Shown here piece after piece: positions 16,627 to 25,451 of a stretch of DNA of 64,000 nucleotides (position 1 is its first letter; every line of letters starts with the position of its first letter). Below the pieces are notes generated by a model. That model did no database searches. It was not told where the DNA came from and was given only the letters and a program-made list of their open reading frames with translations. The stretch covers positions 1-64,000 of the forward strand of contig NZ_FOFR01000021.1 in the NCBI RefSeq assembly GCF_900110955.1, given 5' to 3'. The position numbers and the translations under genes are program-made. The DNA is from Lentzea xinjiangensis (GTDB taxonomy: Bacteria; Actinomycetota; Actinomycetes; Mycobacteriales; Pseudonocardiaceae).

Positions 16627-17397
16627 ATGGACCGGGTTGACCCTCGAAGACCCGACGAGCTGGGCGACGGCCGGCCGGACCTGCTGGAACGGATCGACGA
16701 GGCCGCTGTCGCGCTGGAGGCCCTGCGCGGCGTGTTCGCCCTCGCCGAACCGCTCGGGGAGGTCCTCAAACGGGTTGCCGACAGCGCGGTGCTGGCCATC
16801 GCCGACGCCGACGGAGTCACGATCACCGTGGTGACCGACGACGGGGTGCACACCGCGGCGGCGACCGAGGAGCAGCTCGTCGAGCTCGACGAGGTGCAGT
16901 ACGACGTCGGTCACGGCCCGTGCCTGGAAGCGGCCACCGCGCGGCAGGCCGTCCGCGCCGTGGTGGGCCAGCACCGGAAGCTGTGGCCGGAGTTCGAGGC
17001 GGCGGCCCACCGCCTGGGCGTCTGCGCGTACCTCTCCGTGCCCATGCTGGTCACCGCCACCGACGGCGAGAAGCTGGTGGGATCGCTCAACGTCTACGGC
17101 AGCACGGCGAGCGCCTTCGACCCGTTCGACGAGAGCGTGATGCGGCTGTTCACCACCGCCGCCTCCGCCGCGATCACCAACGCCCAGCTGTGGCGGGACA
17201 CCCGCAGCCGGGTGACCCAGCTGGAAGCCGCCGTGTACTCCCGCGCCGAGATCGACCAGGCCAAGGGCATGCTGATGGCCGTGCACGGGTGCAGCGCCGA
17301 CGAGGCGTTCTTGATGCTGGTCCAGCGCTCGCAGACCCAGAACGTGAAGCTCCGCGAGGTCGCGCGCGACATCCTGGCCTCCGTCAGGAAGGGCTGA
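16627..17397 (+). CDS. GAF-ANTAR RNA-binding regulator
   Basis: A 256-residue cytoplasmic regulator. Residues about 30-170 are a GAF sensor (LKRVADSAVLAIADADGVTIT, LGVCAYLSVPM). Residues about 190-250 are an ANTAR domain (SRAEIDQAKGMLMAVHGCSADEAFLMLVQRSQTQN), which in characterised proteins binds paired RNA hairpins to prevent termination. The input ligand of the GAF part is unknown. A GGAGGAGC ribosome-binding site precedes ATG 16627. No dual-hairpin target was found with confidence nearby. Confidence 0.9.
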   Translation: MDRVDPRRPDELGDGRPDLLERIDEAAVALEALRGVFALAEPLGEVLKRVADSAVLAIADADGVTITVVTDDGVHTAAATEEQLVELDEVQYDVGHGPCLEAATARQAVRAVVGQHRKLWPEFEAAAHRLGVCAYLSVPMLVTATDGEKLVGSLNVYGSTASAFDPFDESVMRLFTTAASAAITNAQLWRDTRSRVTQLEAAVYSRAEIDQAKGMLMAVHGCSADEAFLMLVQRSQTQNVKLREVARDILASVRKG

Positions 17398-17483
17398 GCG
17401 AAGACGGCCGGAGGTGCGGGATCGTCCCCGCGCTGGATCGTGCCGTTCGCCTACCCGCGGACGCGCCTGGGCTTGGGCCTGCC

Positions 17484-17523
17484 CGGCCACGGGTGCCGGC
17501 TCCAGTCGGCACCGCCCGGCCGG
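17484..17523. terminator. Imperfect hairpin between convergent genes
   Basis: GGTGCCG at 17492-17498 pairs with CGGCACC at 17507-17513, with further GC pairing outside. It lies between the ends of the ANTAR gene and the alpha/beta-hydrolase gene and could serve both. The rest of the 190-base gap holds nothing recognisable. Confidence 0.35.
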
Positions 17524-17586
17524 CTGTCGTGCCGACCGGGCGGGAGCGGCTGCCTGAGACGTTGTGGCCAGAGCGGGACATCGGGT

Positions 17587-18948
17587 TCACCGAGTCAGGT
17601 ACTCGACCTCCCGGCGGAGCGTCTCCGGGTCGTTGAAGTGCGCCGTGTGGCCGACGCCGGGCCAGGTCAGCAGCTTCGATCCGGCGATCTGGGACGCCAT
17701 CCCGACGCCCCACGAGTGGGGCGTGGCGGGATCGTCGGTGCCCGCGACGACGAGGATCGGCGGTGTGCCGCGCACAGGGATGCTGCCCCACGGGTTCGCG
17801 GGCTTGATCGGCCAGCCCAGGCATCCCGCGTGGACGTCCCAGGCCTCGATGTAGCCGCGGATCGTCGGCCCGGCTCGAAGCATCTCGGCCTGGCGCGCGG
17901 CGAACTCGGTGTACCCGATGTCTCCGGTCGGCAGGTCGTGACAGGTGATCACGCGGTACGCGGGGCTGGTCGGGGCGACGGTGGCGAAGGCCGCGGCGTT
18001 CGTGCCGGCGGCGGCGAGGTCTGCGGCCAGGCCGCTCCAGGCGCTGCGGAAGATCAGCCGTCCGTACGTGCCGAACCCGACCTGGTCGGCGGTCACCCCG
18101 GCGGGGAAGCCGTCGGCGTGCAGCGGTGCGCGGTCGAGGAGCGACCGGTACTCGGCCCTGACGTCGCGGCCGTGCAAGGCGCAGGCAGGATCGGACGCGC
18201 ACCAGTCGGCGAAGAGCCCGAAGACGTTCTCCGCCGAGGCCGCTTCCTCCACCACCAGCCTGCGGGACCCCACGGCGTGGTCCAGCGGACCGTCCAGCAC
18301 GGCGGCTCGCACCCGTTCCGGGTACAGCCTCGCGTAGGTCGCCGCGAGCAACGTCCCGTAGGACAGGCCGATCCAGCTCACCTGACGTTCGCCGAGCGCG
18401 CTGCGCACGGCGTCGAAGTCCCTGGCCGCGCTGATCGTGTCGACGTGGTCGATCAGCGGGCCGGTGGCTTCCCGGCACCCTCGTGCCAGGTCCCGGTTGT
18501 AGGAGATCAACCGGTCGAACTCCTCGCGCGAGCGGGGATACCTGGTGTGGTCCGAGGTCGGCTTCCGGCACGCGATCAGGGGCCGGCTGTCCCCGACGCC
18601 TCGCGGGTCGACCCCGACGACGTCGAAGCGGCCGAGCAGTTCGGCGGGGAAGGTCTCGGGCGCGGAGTCGCGGATGAAGTGCCTTGCGGCGTTTCCCGGT
18701 CCTCCGGGGTTGAAGAACAAGGTTCCGATCCGTTTCGCCGGATCGGCGGCACGGACTCGAGTCACCGCCACCGTGATCCGAGCACCTTCCGGGCGCTTCC
18801 AGTCGAGCGGCACGCTCAACGACGCGCACTCGGCTCCGGAATCACCGCAGGCCTGCCAATGCAATGCGGAGGGGGTGGCATTGGCACCGGTGACGGGGAC
18901 GACAAGTGAGGCAGCGGTTGTTATGGCAAGTGCTATCGCAGAGAGCAT
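17587..18948 (-). CDS. Secreted TAP-family alpha/beta hydrolase (tripeptidyl aminopeptidase-like)
   Basis: A 453-residue secreted hydrolase. Signal peptide is residues 1-26. The family blocks FFNPGGPGNA (oxyanion region), GVDPRGVGDSRP, WIGLSYGTLLAATYA (nucleophile Ser in GLSYG), VVAGTDDPATP (Asp) and WPGVGHTAHF (His) are all present, so the catalytic triad is complete. The C-terminal TAP-like region is present. Relatives in Streptomyces remove N-terminal tripeptides or hydrolyse esters; the substrate here is unknown. ATG 18948 is chosen for its GAGGAGG ribosome-binding site and for the signal peptide; the open frame upstream adds 29 unlikely residues. Confidence 0.9.
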   Translation of the reverse strand: MLSAIALAITTAASLVVPVTGANATPSALHWQACGDSGAECASLSVPLDWKRPEGARITVAVTRVRAADPAKRIGTLFFNPGGPGNAARHFIRDSAPETFPAELLGRFDVVGVDPRGVGDSRPLIACRKPTSDHTRYPRSREEFDRLISYNRDLARGCREATGPLIDHVDTISAARDFDAVRSALGERQVSWIGLSYGTLLAATYARLYPERVRAAVLDGPLDHAVGSRRLVVEEAASAENVFGLFADWCASDPACALHGRDVRAEYRSLLDRAPLHADGFPAGVTADQVGFGTYGRLIFRSAWSGLAADLAAAGTNAAAFATVAPTSPAYRVITCHDLPTGDIGYTEFAARQAEMLRAGPTIRGYIEAWDVHAGCLGWPIKPANPWGSIPVRGTPPILVVAGTDDPATPHSWGVGMASQIAGSKLLTWPGVGHTAHFNDPETLRREVEYLTR

Positions 18949-19140
18949 GGATCCTCCTCGGATGAAGCAGGGCGAAGTGGATTGGCCGTGGCGGAGCGGT
19001 GAGATTCGGTGACGGTTCGCGGAAAACGCGAACAACCGGTTCGCAGGGCTGGATCCGCTCGGCCGCCGGGTCCCCGCCCGCGCCGATCACCGAAGTGGCC
19101 GCTTCCGCCCCGGGGAAGGCGGAAACGGCCACCGCATCGG

Positions 19141-20010
19141 CTAGAGCCGGACGAGCGAGGCCAGCGCCTGCTGCCCCTGCTGGTTGGGGTGGAAGACGGC
19201 CTCCGGTCCCTCCTGGCCCGGCGCCAGCGCGTCGAAGCCGCGCAGGAACGGGGTGCCGGCTTCGCACAGGGCGTGGCCGTCGAACGTGCCGGGGCGGGAG
19301 AACGGGCTGGCGTACGTGGCGTTGATGCCCTGCCAGCGCGCCGTGGCCACGGCGGAGCGGAGCGCGGCGTCGATGCCGTCCGCGACCTTGTTGCCCTCAC
19401 GGCGTTCGTCGGCGGTGAGGACGGACTCGCTGCAGATCGGGTCGAGCGGAACGGCCGGCAGGCTGTCCGAAGCGGACACCTGACGGCCGTAGCCCACGAC
19501 GACGATCCGCGCGTGCGGGCTGCGGTGGCGGATCTTGGCGAGCAGACCCGTGACGTTGACGGCCATCTGCGGCAGCTTGGCGAGGGTGGCGCCGGTCGGA
19601 GCGCCCGTGCAGTCGGCCTGGATGCACGTACCGCCGTACGTCGAGAAGTCGATGTCGTTGCCACCCGCGGTGAGCAGCACCAGGTTCGTGCTCCGCTTCA
19701 GGGCGTCGAGCTGCGCGGGGCGGTCCTTGAAGGGCTGCGCGAAGTCCGCGGTGGTGGCGCCGCTGCAGGTCACGTTGGTGAACGAGCCGAGCCGGCCGGC
19801 CGCGCGCAGTCGCGCCGCCACCTGTTCGCCGTAGGAGTTGCCGCTGCGCCAGCAGTTGCCGGCGGTTCCGTCCTGGTAGGAACCCGCGCCGGTACCCGAA
19901 GCGTACGAATCACCGAGTGCCACGAGCGAGATCGGTCCGGTCGCGTTGGCCACTGGAGCAATACCGAGCGTCGCCAATGCAGCGATAAAGACGGCGATCG
20001 ATCTTTTCAC
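19141..20010 (-). CDS. Secreted SGNH/GDSL esterase-lipase
   Basis: A 289-residue protein with signal peptide 1-23 and the SGNH blocks: GDSYASGTGAG (block I, catalytic Ser), a Gly in NVTCSGATTAD (block II), GGNDIDFS (block III, Asn) and VFHPNQQGQQAL (block V, His; the usual Asp three residues earlier is not obvious). Six or more Cys suggest disulphides, as in the Streptomyces SCO1725/scabies esterase group of extracellular lipases. It is 190 bp from the hydrolase gene on the same strand, possibly separately transcribed. Confidence 0.9.
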   Translation of the reverse strand: MKRSIAVFIAALATLGIAPVANATGPISLVALGDSYASGTGAGSYQDGTAGNCWRSGNSYGEQVAARLRAAGRLGSFTNVTCSGATTADFAQPFKDRPAQLDALKRSTNLVLLTAGGNDIDFSTYGGTCIQADCTGAPTGATLAKLPQMAVNVTGLLAKIRHRSPHARIVVVGYGRQVSASDSLPAVPLDPICSESVLTADERREGNKVADGIDAALRSAVATARWQGINATYASPFSRPGTFDGHALCEAGTPFLRGFDALAPGQEGPEAVFHPNQQGQQALASLVRL

Positions 20011-20460
20011 TGATCCTCCGAAGTTGAACGAAATTTCGCCGCGACGCTACCGGCCTTGCCCGTGTCGATGCCGCCAAACGAGACACATCGATCTTCTCGC
20101 GCCTCTGCGACCTGCGTATTGCACCGCGAGGGGAGCGATTCTGGGCACTGAGGCACACCCGGCGGCGACGCCTGTAGTGCGCATTGGCCGCACGTTTACC
20201 GCGTCGTCTCAGGAGAAATTCCGGGGGGGCGGTGACGAAATTCGAACTTCCCGGCGGAATCTCCGAATTCTGCGTGGAGGGGCGGGAAGATGGCGGGCCA
20301 CACCTGTTCGACGGCGTAGCCGTGGGGAACGCCGGCGTTCGGTGCCCCGGAGGAGCCCGCGGCCTCGGACACGTCCGCGGAGCAAGTCGTGTGACAGACG
20401 TGGCGGTGCCCTGCCGAGCACCAGCATGACGACCGGCATCGGACGGCACGGGAGGAAGTC
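20011..20460. other. Intergenic, no gene seen
   Basis: About 450 bases upstream of the esterase gene. It contains AT-richer stretches (20020-20045 and 20205-20275) that could hold the esterase promoter. Open frames crossing it show no family features. Confidence 0.4.
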
Positions 20461-20541
20461 ATGAAGATCGGGAGCTTGGGCGCTGGAGCGATCGGCACCG
20501 CGATGGCCACTCGTTTCCTCGCAGCGCATGGCCGCGGTGCA
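20461..20541 (+). pseudogene. Remnant: N-terminus of an NADP-binding F420/NAD(P) reductase
   Basis: After a good GGAGGAAGTC ribosome-binding site, ATG 20461 opens a frame whose first 25 residues (MKIGSLGAGAIGTAMATRFL) are a Rossmann GxGxxG start, as in F420-dependent NADP oxidoreductases and related dehydrogenases. After about residue 26 the similarity stops and the DNA becomes an antisense fragment of another gene. This is a truncated gene left by a rearrangement. Confidence 0.6.
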
Positions 20542-20782
20542 CCACCATCCACAGGTGCGGCGACTCGAAGACGCGGGCGTCGGCCTCGACGAGAGCCACG
20601 GCCGCGGCGTCCTCGGCCTTCCCGCAGCACGGCGCCACCTCGGTCAGGTCGCCGACGCTCATCCTCGCCAGCGGCGGGAGCACCCGGACTTGCCGGAGCT
20701 CCGCCCAGGGCCTCCTCGTACCGCTGGGCGTGGAAGGCCACCAGCCCGGCGGTCCACGCCGTCAAGGCCGCCTCGTGCGCCC
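20529..20782 (-). pseudogene. Remnant of a LuxR/LAL-type regulator, frameshifted
   Basis: On the minus strand one frame reads HEAALTAWTAGLVAFHAQRYEEAL and, after a one-base frameshift near 20703, another reads ELRQVRVLPPLARMSVGDLT and then EVAPCCGKAEDAAAVALVEADAR. Joined, they resemble the helical-repeat region of large LuxR-family ATPase regulators. Both ends are missing. It abuts the truncated Rossmann fragment, so two genes were broken at one junction. Confidence 0.5.
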
Positions 20783-20872
20783 TCGGCGTCTGCTTCGACA
20801 GCGGCCGGCTGCGGGAGCGACCTCACGAACGGCCGGCGCTCCGCCTCGGTCCCCTGTCCGGCGGCCTGGCGG

Positions 20873-21172
20873 TCAGAAGACCTTCACCCAGCCCATCACC
20901 GTCGAGACGGTGAAGGCCACCACCAGCAGCGTGAACACCACCACCAGCGTCAGCGTCACGATGGGGGCCGTGCGCGAGGGCATCGGCTGCGGGTGGGACA
21001 GGCCGGACGTCTGGCCCGCCTCGGGCGGGGTGTCGCCGGGCGCGACACCGCCACCGGCTTCGAGGCCGGGGGTGCGGGCGGGGTCGGCGTCGGGCGGGGT
21101 GTCGCGGGGAGCACCACCGCCCTTGGTGCCGGCGTTGATGTTCGGGTCCGGGTCGGGCGCGGTCGCGGTCAT
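20873..21172 (-). CDS. DUF6480-like small membrane protein
   Basis: A 99-residue protein: N-terminal Pro/Asp/Gly-rich segment with the DPARTPGLEAGGGVAPGDTPP pattern typical of DUF6480, then one C-terminal transmembrane helix (residues about 70-92) ending GWVKVF. Function unknown; family members are common in actinomycetes. The start at ATG 21172 is by family similarity; no ribosome-binding site is visible. It follows the histidine kinase gene on the same strand with about 145 bp between. Confidence 0.75.
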   Translation of the reverse strand: MTATAPDPDPNINAGTKGGGAPRDTPPDADPARTPGLEAGGGVAPGDTPPEAGQTSGLSHPQPMPSRTAPIVTLTLVVVFTLLVVAFTVSTVMGWVKVF

Positions 21173-21317
21173 GACGCCGAATACCCCCACTCGGCCGACG
21201 TGAACACCTCCGCACCCCGCAGTGCCGGAACGCCCGGCGGACATCACGCTGCCGGGTGGCTCACCACCCCGAGCCTCCCCACCGGACGCCGGTGCTCCGG
21301 CGGCCGCGGGCGCCTGC

Positions 21318-22790
21318 TCAGCGACGGTCGAGCAGGGGCAGGGTGAGGCGGAAGCAGGCACCTCCGCCCAGGCTGGTGTCCAGCTCGACGTCACCGTCGT
21401 GGGCGCGGGCGAGCGCACGGGCGATCGCCAGGCCGAGCCCGGCGTTGGCCCCACCCGCGCGGGTGCGCGAGTGGTCGGCGCGGTAGAAGCGGTCGAAGAC
21501 GCGGGCCGCCTGGTGGGCGGGCAGGCCAGGCCCACGGTCGGCCACTTCGAGCACGGCGCGGCCGTTCACCGTGCCGACGCCGATGCGGACCGCGGTGCCC
21601 GGTGGGGTGTAGGTGGCCGCGTTGCCGATCAGGTTCGTGACGACCTGGCGCAGGCGGTCCTCGTCGGCGTGGACGGGGGCGGGGCCGGGCGGCCCGGCGC
21701 CGGCGGGACCGGTGAGCTCGACCGGGCGGGACGGGTCCAGGCCGCGCAGGTCGTGGCGCGCGTCGTTGGCGAGGGTGCGCAGGTCCATCGGGGCGGGGTC
21801 GAGCTGGGCCTGCGGCGCCTCGTCCAGCCGGGCGAGCAGGAGCAGGTCCTCGGTGAGGCTGGTGAGCCGGGTGGCCTCGCGGTCGATGCGGAGCATCGCC
21901 TCGTCCACGTCGGCGCGCTCGGGCATCGCGCCCATCCGGTACAGCTCGGTCGAGCCCTTGATGCCGAACAACGGCGTGCGCAGCTCGTGGCTGACGTCCG
22001 AGAGGAACGTGCGCATGCGCGCCTCGGACGCGGCCCGGTCGGCGAAGGCCTGTTCGAGCTGGCCGAGCATGGTGTTGAGCGAGGCCGCGAGGTGCCCGAC
22101 CTCCGTGGTGGGCGCGGCGAGGACGGGCACGCGCCGCGTGAGGTCGCCGTCGGCGATGGCGGCGGCGGTCTGCTCGATCCGGCGCAGTGGCCGCAGGCCC
22201 CGCCCGAGGGCGAACCAGCCGACCGCCGTCAGCAGCAGGAGCAGCACGGCCCCGCTGACCAGGCTCGTCGTCCGCAGCCGGGCGGTGGTGGCGTCGGCTT
22301 CCGCCAGTGACGCGGCCACGACGACCGTCCCGTCCCAGCCGGTGGTCGGCCGCGCGGTCGCGCGCCAGCGCCCGGACCCGTCCGCGGCGGGCAGGTCGAC
22401 GGGCGCGCCACCGGTGGGCACGGTGCGCAGCTCGCCGGGTCCCGGCAGGGACGCGCCGTCGAGCCGGCTGGAGTGCAGGCCGCCCACCACCGCGCCGTCG
22501 GCGCCCACGTACACGAGGTAGGGCGCGCCGATCAGGCCGAGGGCGGGGTCGAGGAGGTCCGGTCGGGCCTCGGTGCCGACAGCGCCGACGGTGCCGAGCG
22601 GCCCGGTGGCGGGCACGCGGGCGAGGATCTCGCCGAGCGAGCGGAGCTGGGCGTCGATCCGGTCCAGCTGGTAGCGCTCGAGCTGGTCGGACACGACCGC
22701 GCCGACCAGTCCCAGCCCGGCGAGGAGCAGGCTCGCGGTGAGCAGCAGCAGCCTGGTCCGCAGGGACAGCCCGCCCAGCACGCGCCTCAC
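21318..22790 (-). CDS. Sensor histidine kinase (OmpR-partner type)
   Basis: A 490-residue membrane kinase: first span at about 12-32, an extracytoplasmic sensor of about 120 residues, second span at about 170-190, HAMP (LRRIEQTAAAIADGDLTRRVPV), H-box SDVSHELRTPLFG, N-box NLIGNAATYTP, and ATP-lid motifs DRGPGLP and NAGLGLAIARALA. It is complete. The GTG start at 22790 overlaps the response-regulator stop (GTGA). It is the last gene of the coupled five-gene operon, so it most likely senses an envelope signal that controls the ABC transporter encoded first. Confidence 0.93.
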   Translation of the reverse strand: MRRVLGGLSLRTRLLLLTASLLLAGLGLVGAVVSDQLERYQLDRIDAQLRSLGEILARVPATGPLGTVGAVGTEARPDLLDPALGLIGAPYLVYVGADGAVVGGLHSSRLDGASLPGPGELRTVPTGGAPVDLPAADGSGRWRATARPTTGWDGTVVVAASLAEADATTARLRTTSLVSGAVLLLLLTAVGWFALGRGLRPLRRIEQTAAAIADGDLTRRVPVLAAPTTEVGHLAASLNTMLGQLEQAFADRAASEARMRTFLSDVSHELRTPLFGIKGSTELYRMGAMPERADVDEAMLRIDREATRLTSLTEDLLLLARLDEAPQAQLDPAPMDLRTLANDARHDLRGLDPSRPVELTGPAGAGPPGPAPVHADEDRLRQVVTNLIGNAATYTPPGTAVRIGVGTVNGRAVLEVADRGPGLPAHQAARVFDRFYRADHSRTRAGGANAGLGLAIARALARAHDGDVELDTSLGGGACFRLTLPLLDRR

Positions 22791-23479
22791 CCGGCGGGCT
22801 CCCGCATCACGTACCCGACGCCGTGCACGGTGTGGATCAGCCTCGGGTCCTCGACGTCGACCTTGCGCCGCAGGTAGGAGATGTAGGTGTCCACGATGCC
22901 GGCGTCGCCGCCGAAGTCGTAGCGCCACACCCGGTCGAGGATCTGCGCCTTGGACACCACGCGCCCGGCGTTCTCCATCAGGTAGCGCAGCAGCCGGAAC
23001 TCGGTGGGTGAGACGCGGACGGGCAGCCCGTCCCTGGTCACCCGGTGGCCCTGGGGGTCGAGAGCGAGCGCCCCCACCGTCAGCAGGCCCTCCCGGTGGC
23101 CGGAGGTGCGGCGCAGGATCGCCCGGATCCGGGCGATCAGCTCCTCCAGGTCGAACGGCTTGGTCACGTAGTCGTCCGCGCCCAGCGACAGGCCGGTGAC
23201 CTTGTCGGCCTTGCGGTCCCTGGCGGTGAGGAACAGGACGGGGACGGGCCCGCGACTGCCCTCCGCTCCCCGGTCGCGCAGCCGCCGGACCACCTCGAAC
23301 CCGTCGACGTCGGGCAGCATCACGTCGAGCAGCACGAGGTCGGGTGGTTCCTCGGTGGCCGCGGCGACCGCCTCGGCGCCGGTCGCCGCGGACCTCACCT
23401 GGAACCCCGCGAAGCGCAGGGTCGCGGACAGCAGCTCGCGCACCGTGTCCTCGTCGTCCACCACCAGCAGCGTCGTCAC
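22787..23479 (-). CDS. OmpR-family response regulator
   Basis: A 230-residue regulator: receiver domain with phospho-acceptor Asp in VLLDVML and Lys in DDYVTKPF, then a winged-helix DNA-binding domain (SPTEFRLLRYLMENAGRVVSKAQIL, ending VHGVGYVMREP). I chose GTG 23479 because it overlaps the upstream stop by 4 bp (GTGA), as at the other junctions; GTG 23497 in the same frame would overlap by 22 bp. It pairs with the kinase downstream. Confidence 0.94.
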   Translation of the reverse strand: MTTLLVVDDEDTVRELLSATLRFAGFQVRSAATGAEAVAAATEEPPDLVLLDVMLPDVDGFEVVRRLRDRGAEGSRGPVPVLFLTARDRKADKVTGLSLGADDYVTKPFDLEELIARIRAILRRTSGHREGLLTVGALALDPQGHRVTRDGLPVRVSPTEFRLLRYLMENAGRVVSKAQILDRVWRYDFGGDAGIVDTYISYLRRKVDVEDPRLIHTVHGVGYVMREPAG

Positions 23480-24660
23480 CCGGCCCGGTTCTTCCACGCG
23501 GGCAACGATACGGACGCCAACCTGAGAGCCCCGTCGACGAGCAGGCTGCCCGCGAGGCCCGCCGCGGCGCCACCGACGCTGCCCAGCGCCACCACGGCCA
23601 ACGGGTTCGCTCCCGCCCACGCGTCGAGCACCGGCAACGAGAACCCGAACGCGCCGACGCCGATCTGCACCGACACCTGCGACAGCCACGCCAGGGCGCC
23701 CAGCCCCACACCCGCCACCGCGCCCAGCACCGCGCCGTTGCGCAACGCGCGGCGCAACGGCGTCCCACCGCCGCGGCCACCGGCCAAGGCGGCGAGGATG
23801 CCCAGGACCAGCAGCACGGCGACCGCGACCCACGTCAGCGGCCCGCCCGGTGCGGGTGGCGCGGCACCACCGAGGGCGCAGGCGAGCACGCCGTCCGCCT
23901 GGACCGTCCACGGCACGCCCAGGCCGAGCGACAGCACGCCGAACACGAGCAGCGGCAGCAGGAGCAGGACACCGCCCGCCACCACCGGGCCGCCCAGCGC
24001 CCACGCGGCGAGCAGGCACGCGGCGGTGAGCCCGCCGATGACCCACAGCGCGCCGCGCAGGGCGACCTGGAACCACGAGATCAACCAGCACACGCCGACG
24101 ACGGCGAGCACCCAGCCGATCGCTCCGGCCGCCACCGGCCCGACGGGCACCGAGAACCCGACGCTGAACGCGTCGAGGGACACGCCGCGTCGGAGTGGCC
24201 CTACCGCGGGCAGTCCGCAGACGCCGGACATCCCACCCGCCGCACCACCGGACGGCGACGGCGTCATCCCCTTGGCCGTCACCGTTCCCCGTGCCGCCAT
24301 CGCGACCGCCACCGCACCGGCCGGGAAGGCCACCGCCGCCGCCGCGCCGCGGACGAGCAGCCCGTCCCGGTGGCGGAGCAGCAGCCAGCCCAGCACCACG
24401 GCGCCGACCAGCACGACCCCCGCCGGCACCACGTCGACGCCGCCCCGCACGGCGAGCGGCACCTCACCTGACGGGACCGCGCCGAACTCCGCGGAACCAC
24501 CTACGGCCAGGGCGACCACACCCGCCGTCAGCCGGCCAGGATCGCCGAACCGGCCGGCGTCGAGCAGCAGCAGTGCCACCGCCGCCGTCGCGGCCATGGC
24601 GACCAGGGCAGCGGCCGCCGCCGCCACGCCCCGCCACACGTCTCGCCGCGTCGTCATCAC
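23476..24660 (-). CDS. Streptophobe-family polytopic membrane protein
   Basis: A 394-residue, very hydrophobic Ala/Gly/Val/Leu-rich protein with about 10-11 spans, matching the actinomycete streptophobe family (function unknown). It lies between the ABC permease and the response regulator, with 4-bp overlaps on both sides. Its place in the operon suggests it works with the transporter or is sensed by the kinase; neither is demonstrated. Confidence 0.8.
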   Translation of the reverse strand: MMTTRRDVWRGVAAAAAALVAMAATAAVALLLLDAGRFGDPGRLTAGVVALAVGGSAEFGAVPSGEVPLAVRGGVDVVPAGVVLVGAVVLGWLLLRHRDGLLVRGAAAAVAFPAGAVAVAMAARGTVTAKGMTPSPSGGAAGGMSGVCGLPAVGPLRRGVSLDAFSVGFSVPVGPVAAGAIGWVLAVVGVCWLISWFQVALRGALWVIGGLTAACLLAAWALGGPVVAGGVLLLLPLLVFGVLSLGLGVPWTVQADGVLACALGGAAPPAPGGPLTWVAVAVLLVLGILAALAGGRGGGTPLRRALRNGAVLGAVAGVGLGALAWLSQVSVQIGVGAFGFSLPVLDAWAGANPLAVVALGSVGGAAAGLAGSLLVDGALRLASVSLPAWKNRAG

Positions 24661-25451
24661 AGGTCACGGCGCTGGAAGACGACGAACGCGGCGGCCAGCA
24701 CGGCGGCGACACCGAGGCACATCCCGCCCAGGTTCAGCCAGGGGTGCGGGAAGTCGGGACTCGGCACCGTCTTGAACACCGCGGCGGCGCCCATCGTCGG
24801 CCAGAAGTCGAGCAGGCCCTCCAGCCACGCGGGGAGCAGACCGGCGAAGCCCGGCACGAGGAACACGATGCCCACCAGCGTGGTGAGCGCACCCGCCGTG
24901 GCGCGCAGGATCGTGCCGAGGCCGATCGCGAGCAGTGCGATCGCGGCGAGGTAGAGCCCGCCACCCATGACGGCGGAGATCACACCGGGGTCGCCGAGCC
25001 GTGCGTACGGCACGTCTTGGGCGGCGAGGAGCGTCTGACCGATGAGGAAGGTGGCGAACATCAGCGCCTGGCCTGCCACCACGGCGACGGCCGCGGCCAC
25101 CACCACCTTGGCCGCGAGGAGCCGGTGCCTGCGGGGCGTGACCGCGAGCGACGTCCGCACCAGCCCGGTGGCGTACTCGGAGGTGACGACCAGCGTGCCG
25201 AGCACCCCGATGATCAGCTGGGCGACGAGGTACGTGGTCAGGCTGAGCTCGGTCGGGTCCCACGCCAGCCGTTCGGCGGCCGACGCGCTCGCGTACCTCT
25301 CACCGGCCCGACCCGTCGCGAGGACCGTGATGCCGAGCCCGACCGCGAACAGGCAGGCGAGCGTGTACCAGGTGGACCGCAGGCTGCGCAGCTTCACCCA
25401 CTCCGCGTGCAGCGCGTGGCCGAACCGGACCCGGTGCGCCAGGCTGCTCAT
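24657..25451 (-). CDS. ABC-2-type permease
   Basis: A 264-residue membrane protein with six spans, N-terminal EWVKLRSLRSTWYTLA motif typical of ABC-2 permeases beside drug or antibiotic-resistance ATPases, and FVVFQRRDL at the end. ATG 25451 overlaps the ATPase stop by 4 bp and its own stop overlaps the next start by 4 bp (ATGA both times). With the ATPase it forms an export or bacitracin/lantibiotic-type detoxification transporter; substrate unknown. Confidence 0.92.
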   Translation of the reverse strand: MSSLAHRVRFGHALHAEWVKLRSLRSTWYTLACLFAVGLGITVLATGRAGERYASASAAERLAWDPTELSLTTYLVAQLIIGVLGTLVVTSEYATGLVRTSLAVTPRRHRLLAAKVVVAAAVAVVAGQALMFATFLIGQTLLAAQDVPYARLGDPGVISAVMGGGLYLAAIALLAIGLGTILRATAGALTTLVGIVFLVPGFAGLLPAWLEGLLDFWPTMGAAAVFKTVPSPDFPHPWLNLGGMCLGVAAVLAAAFVVFQRRDL

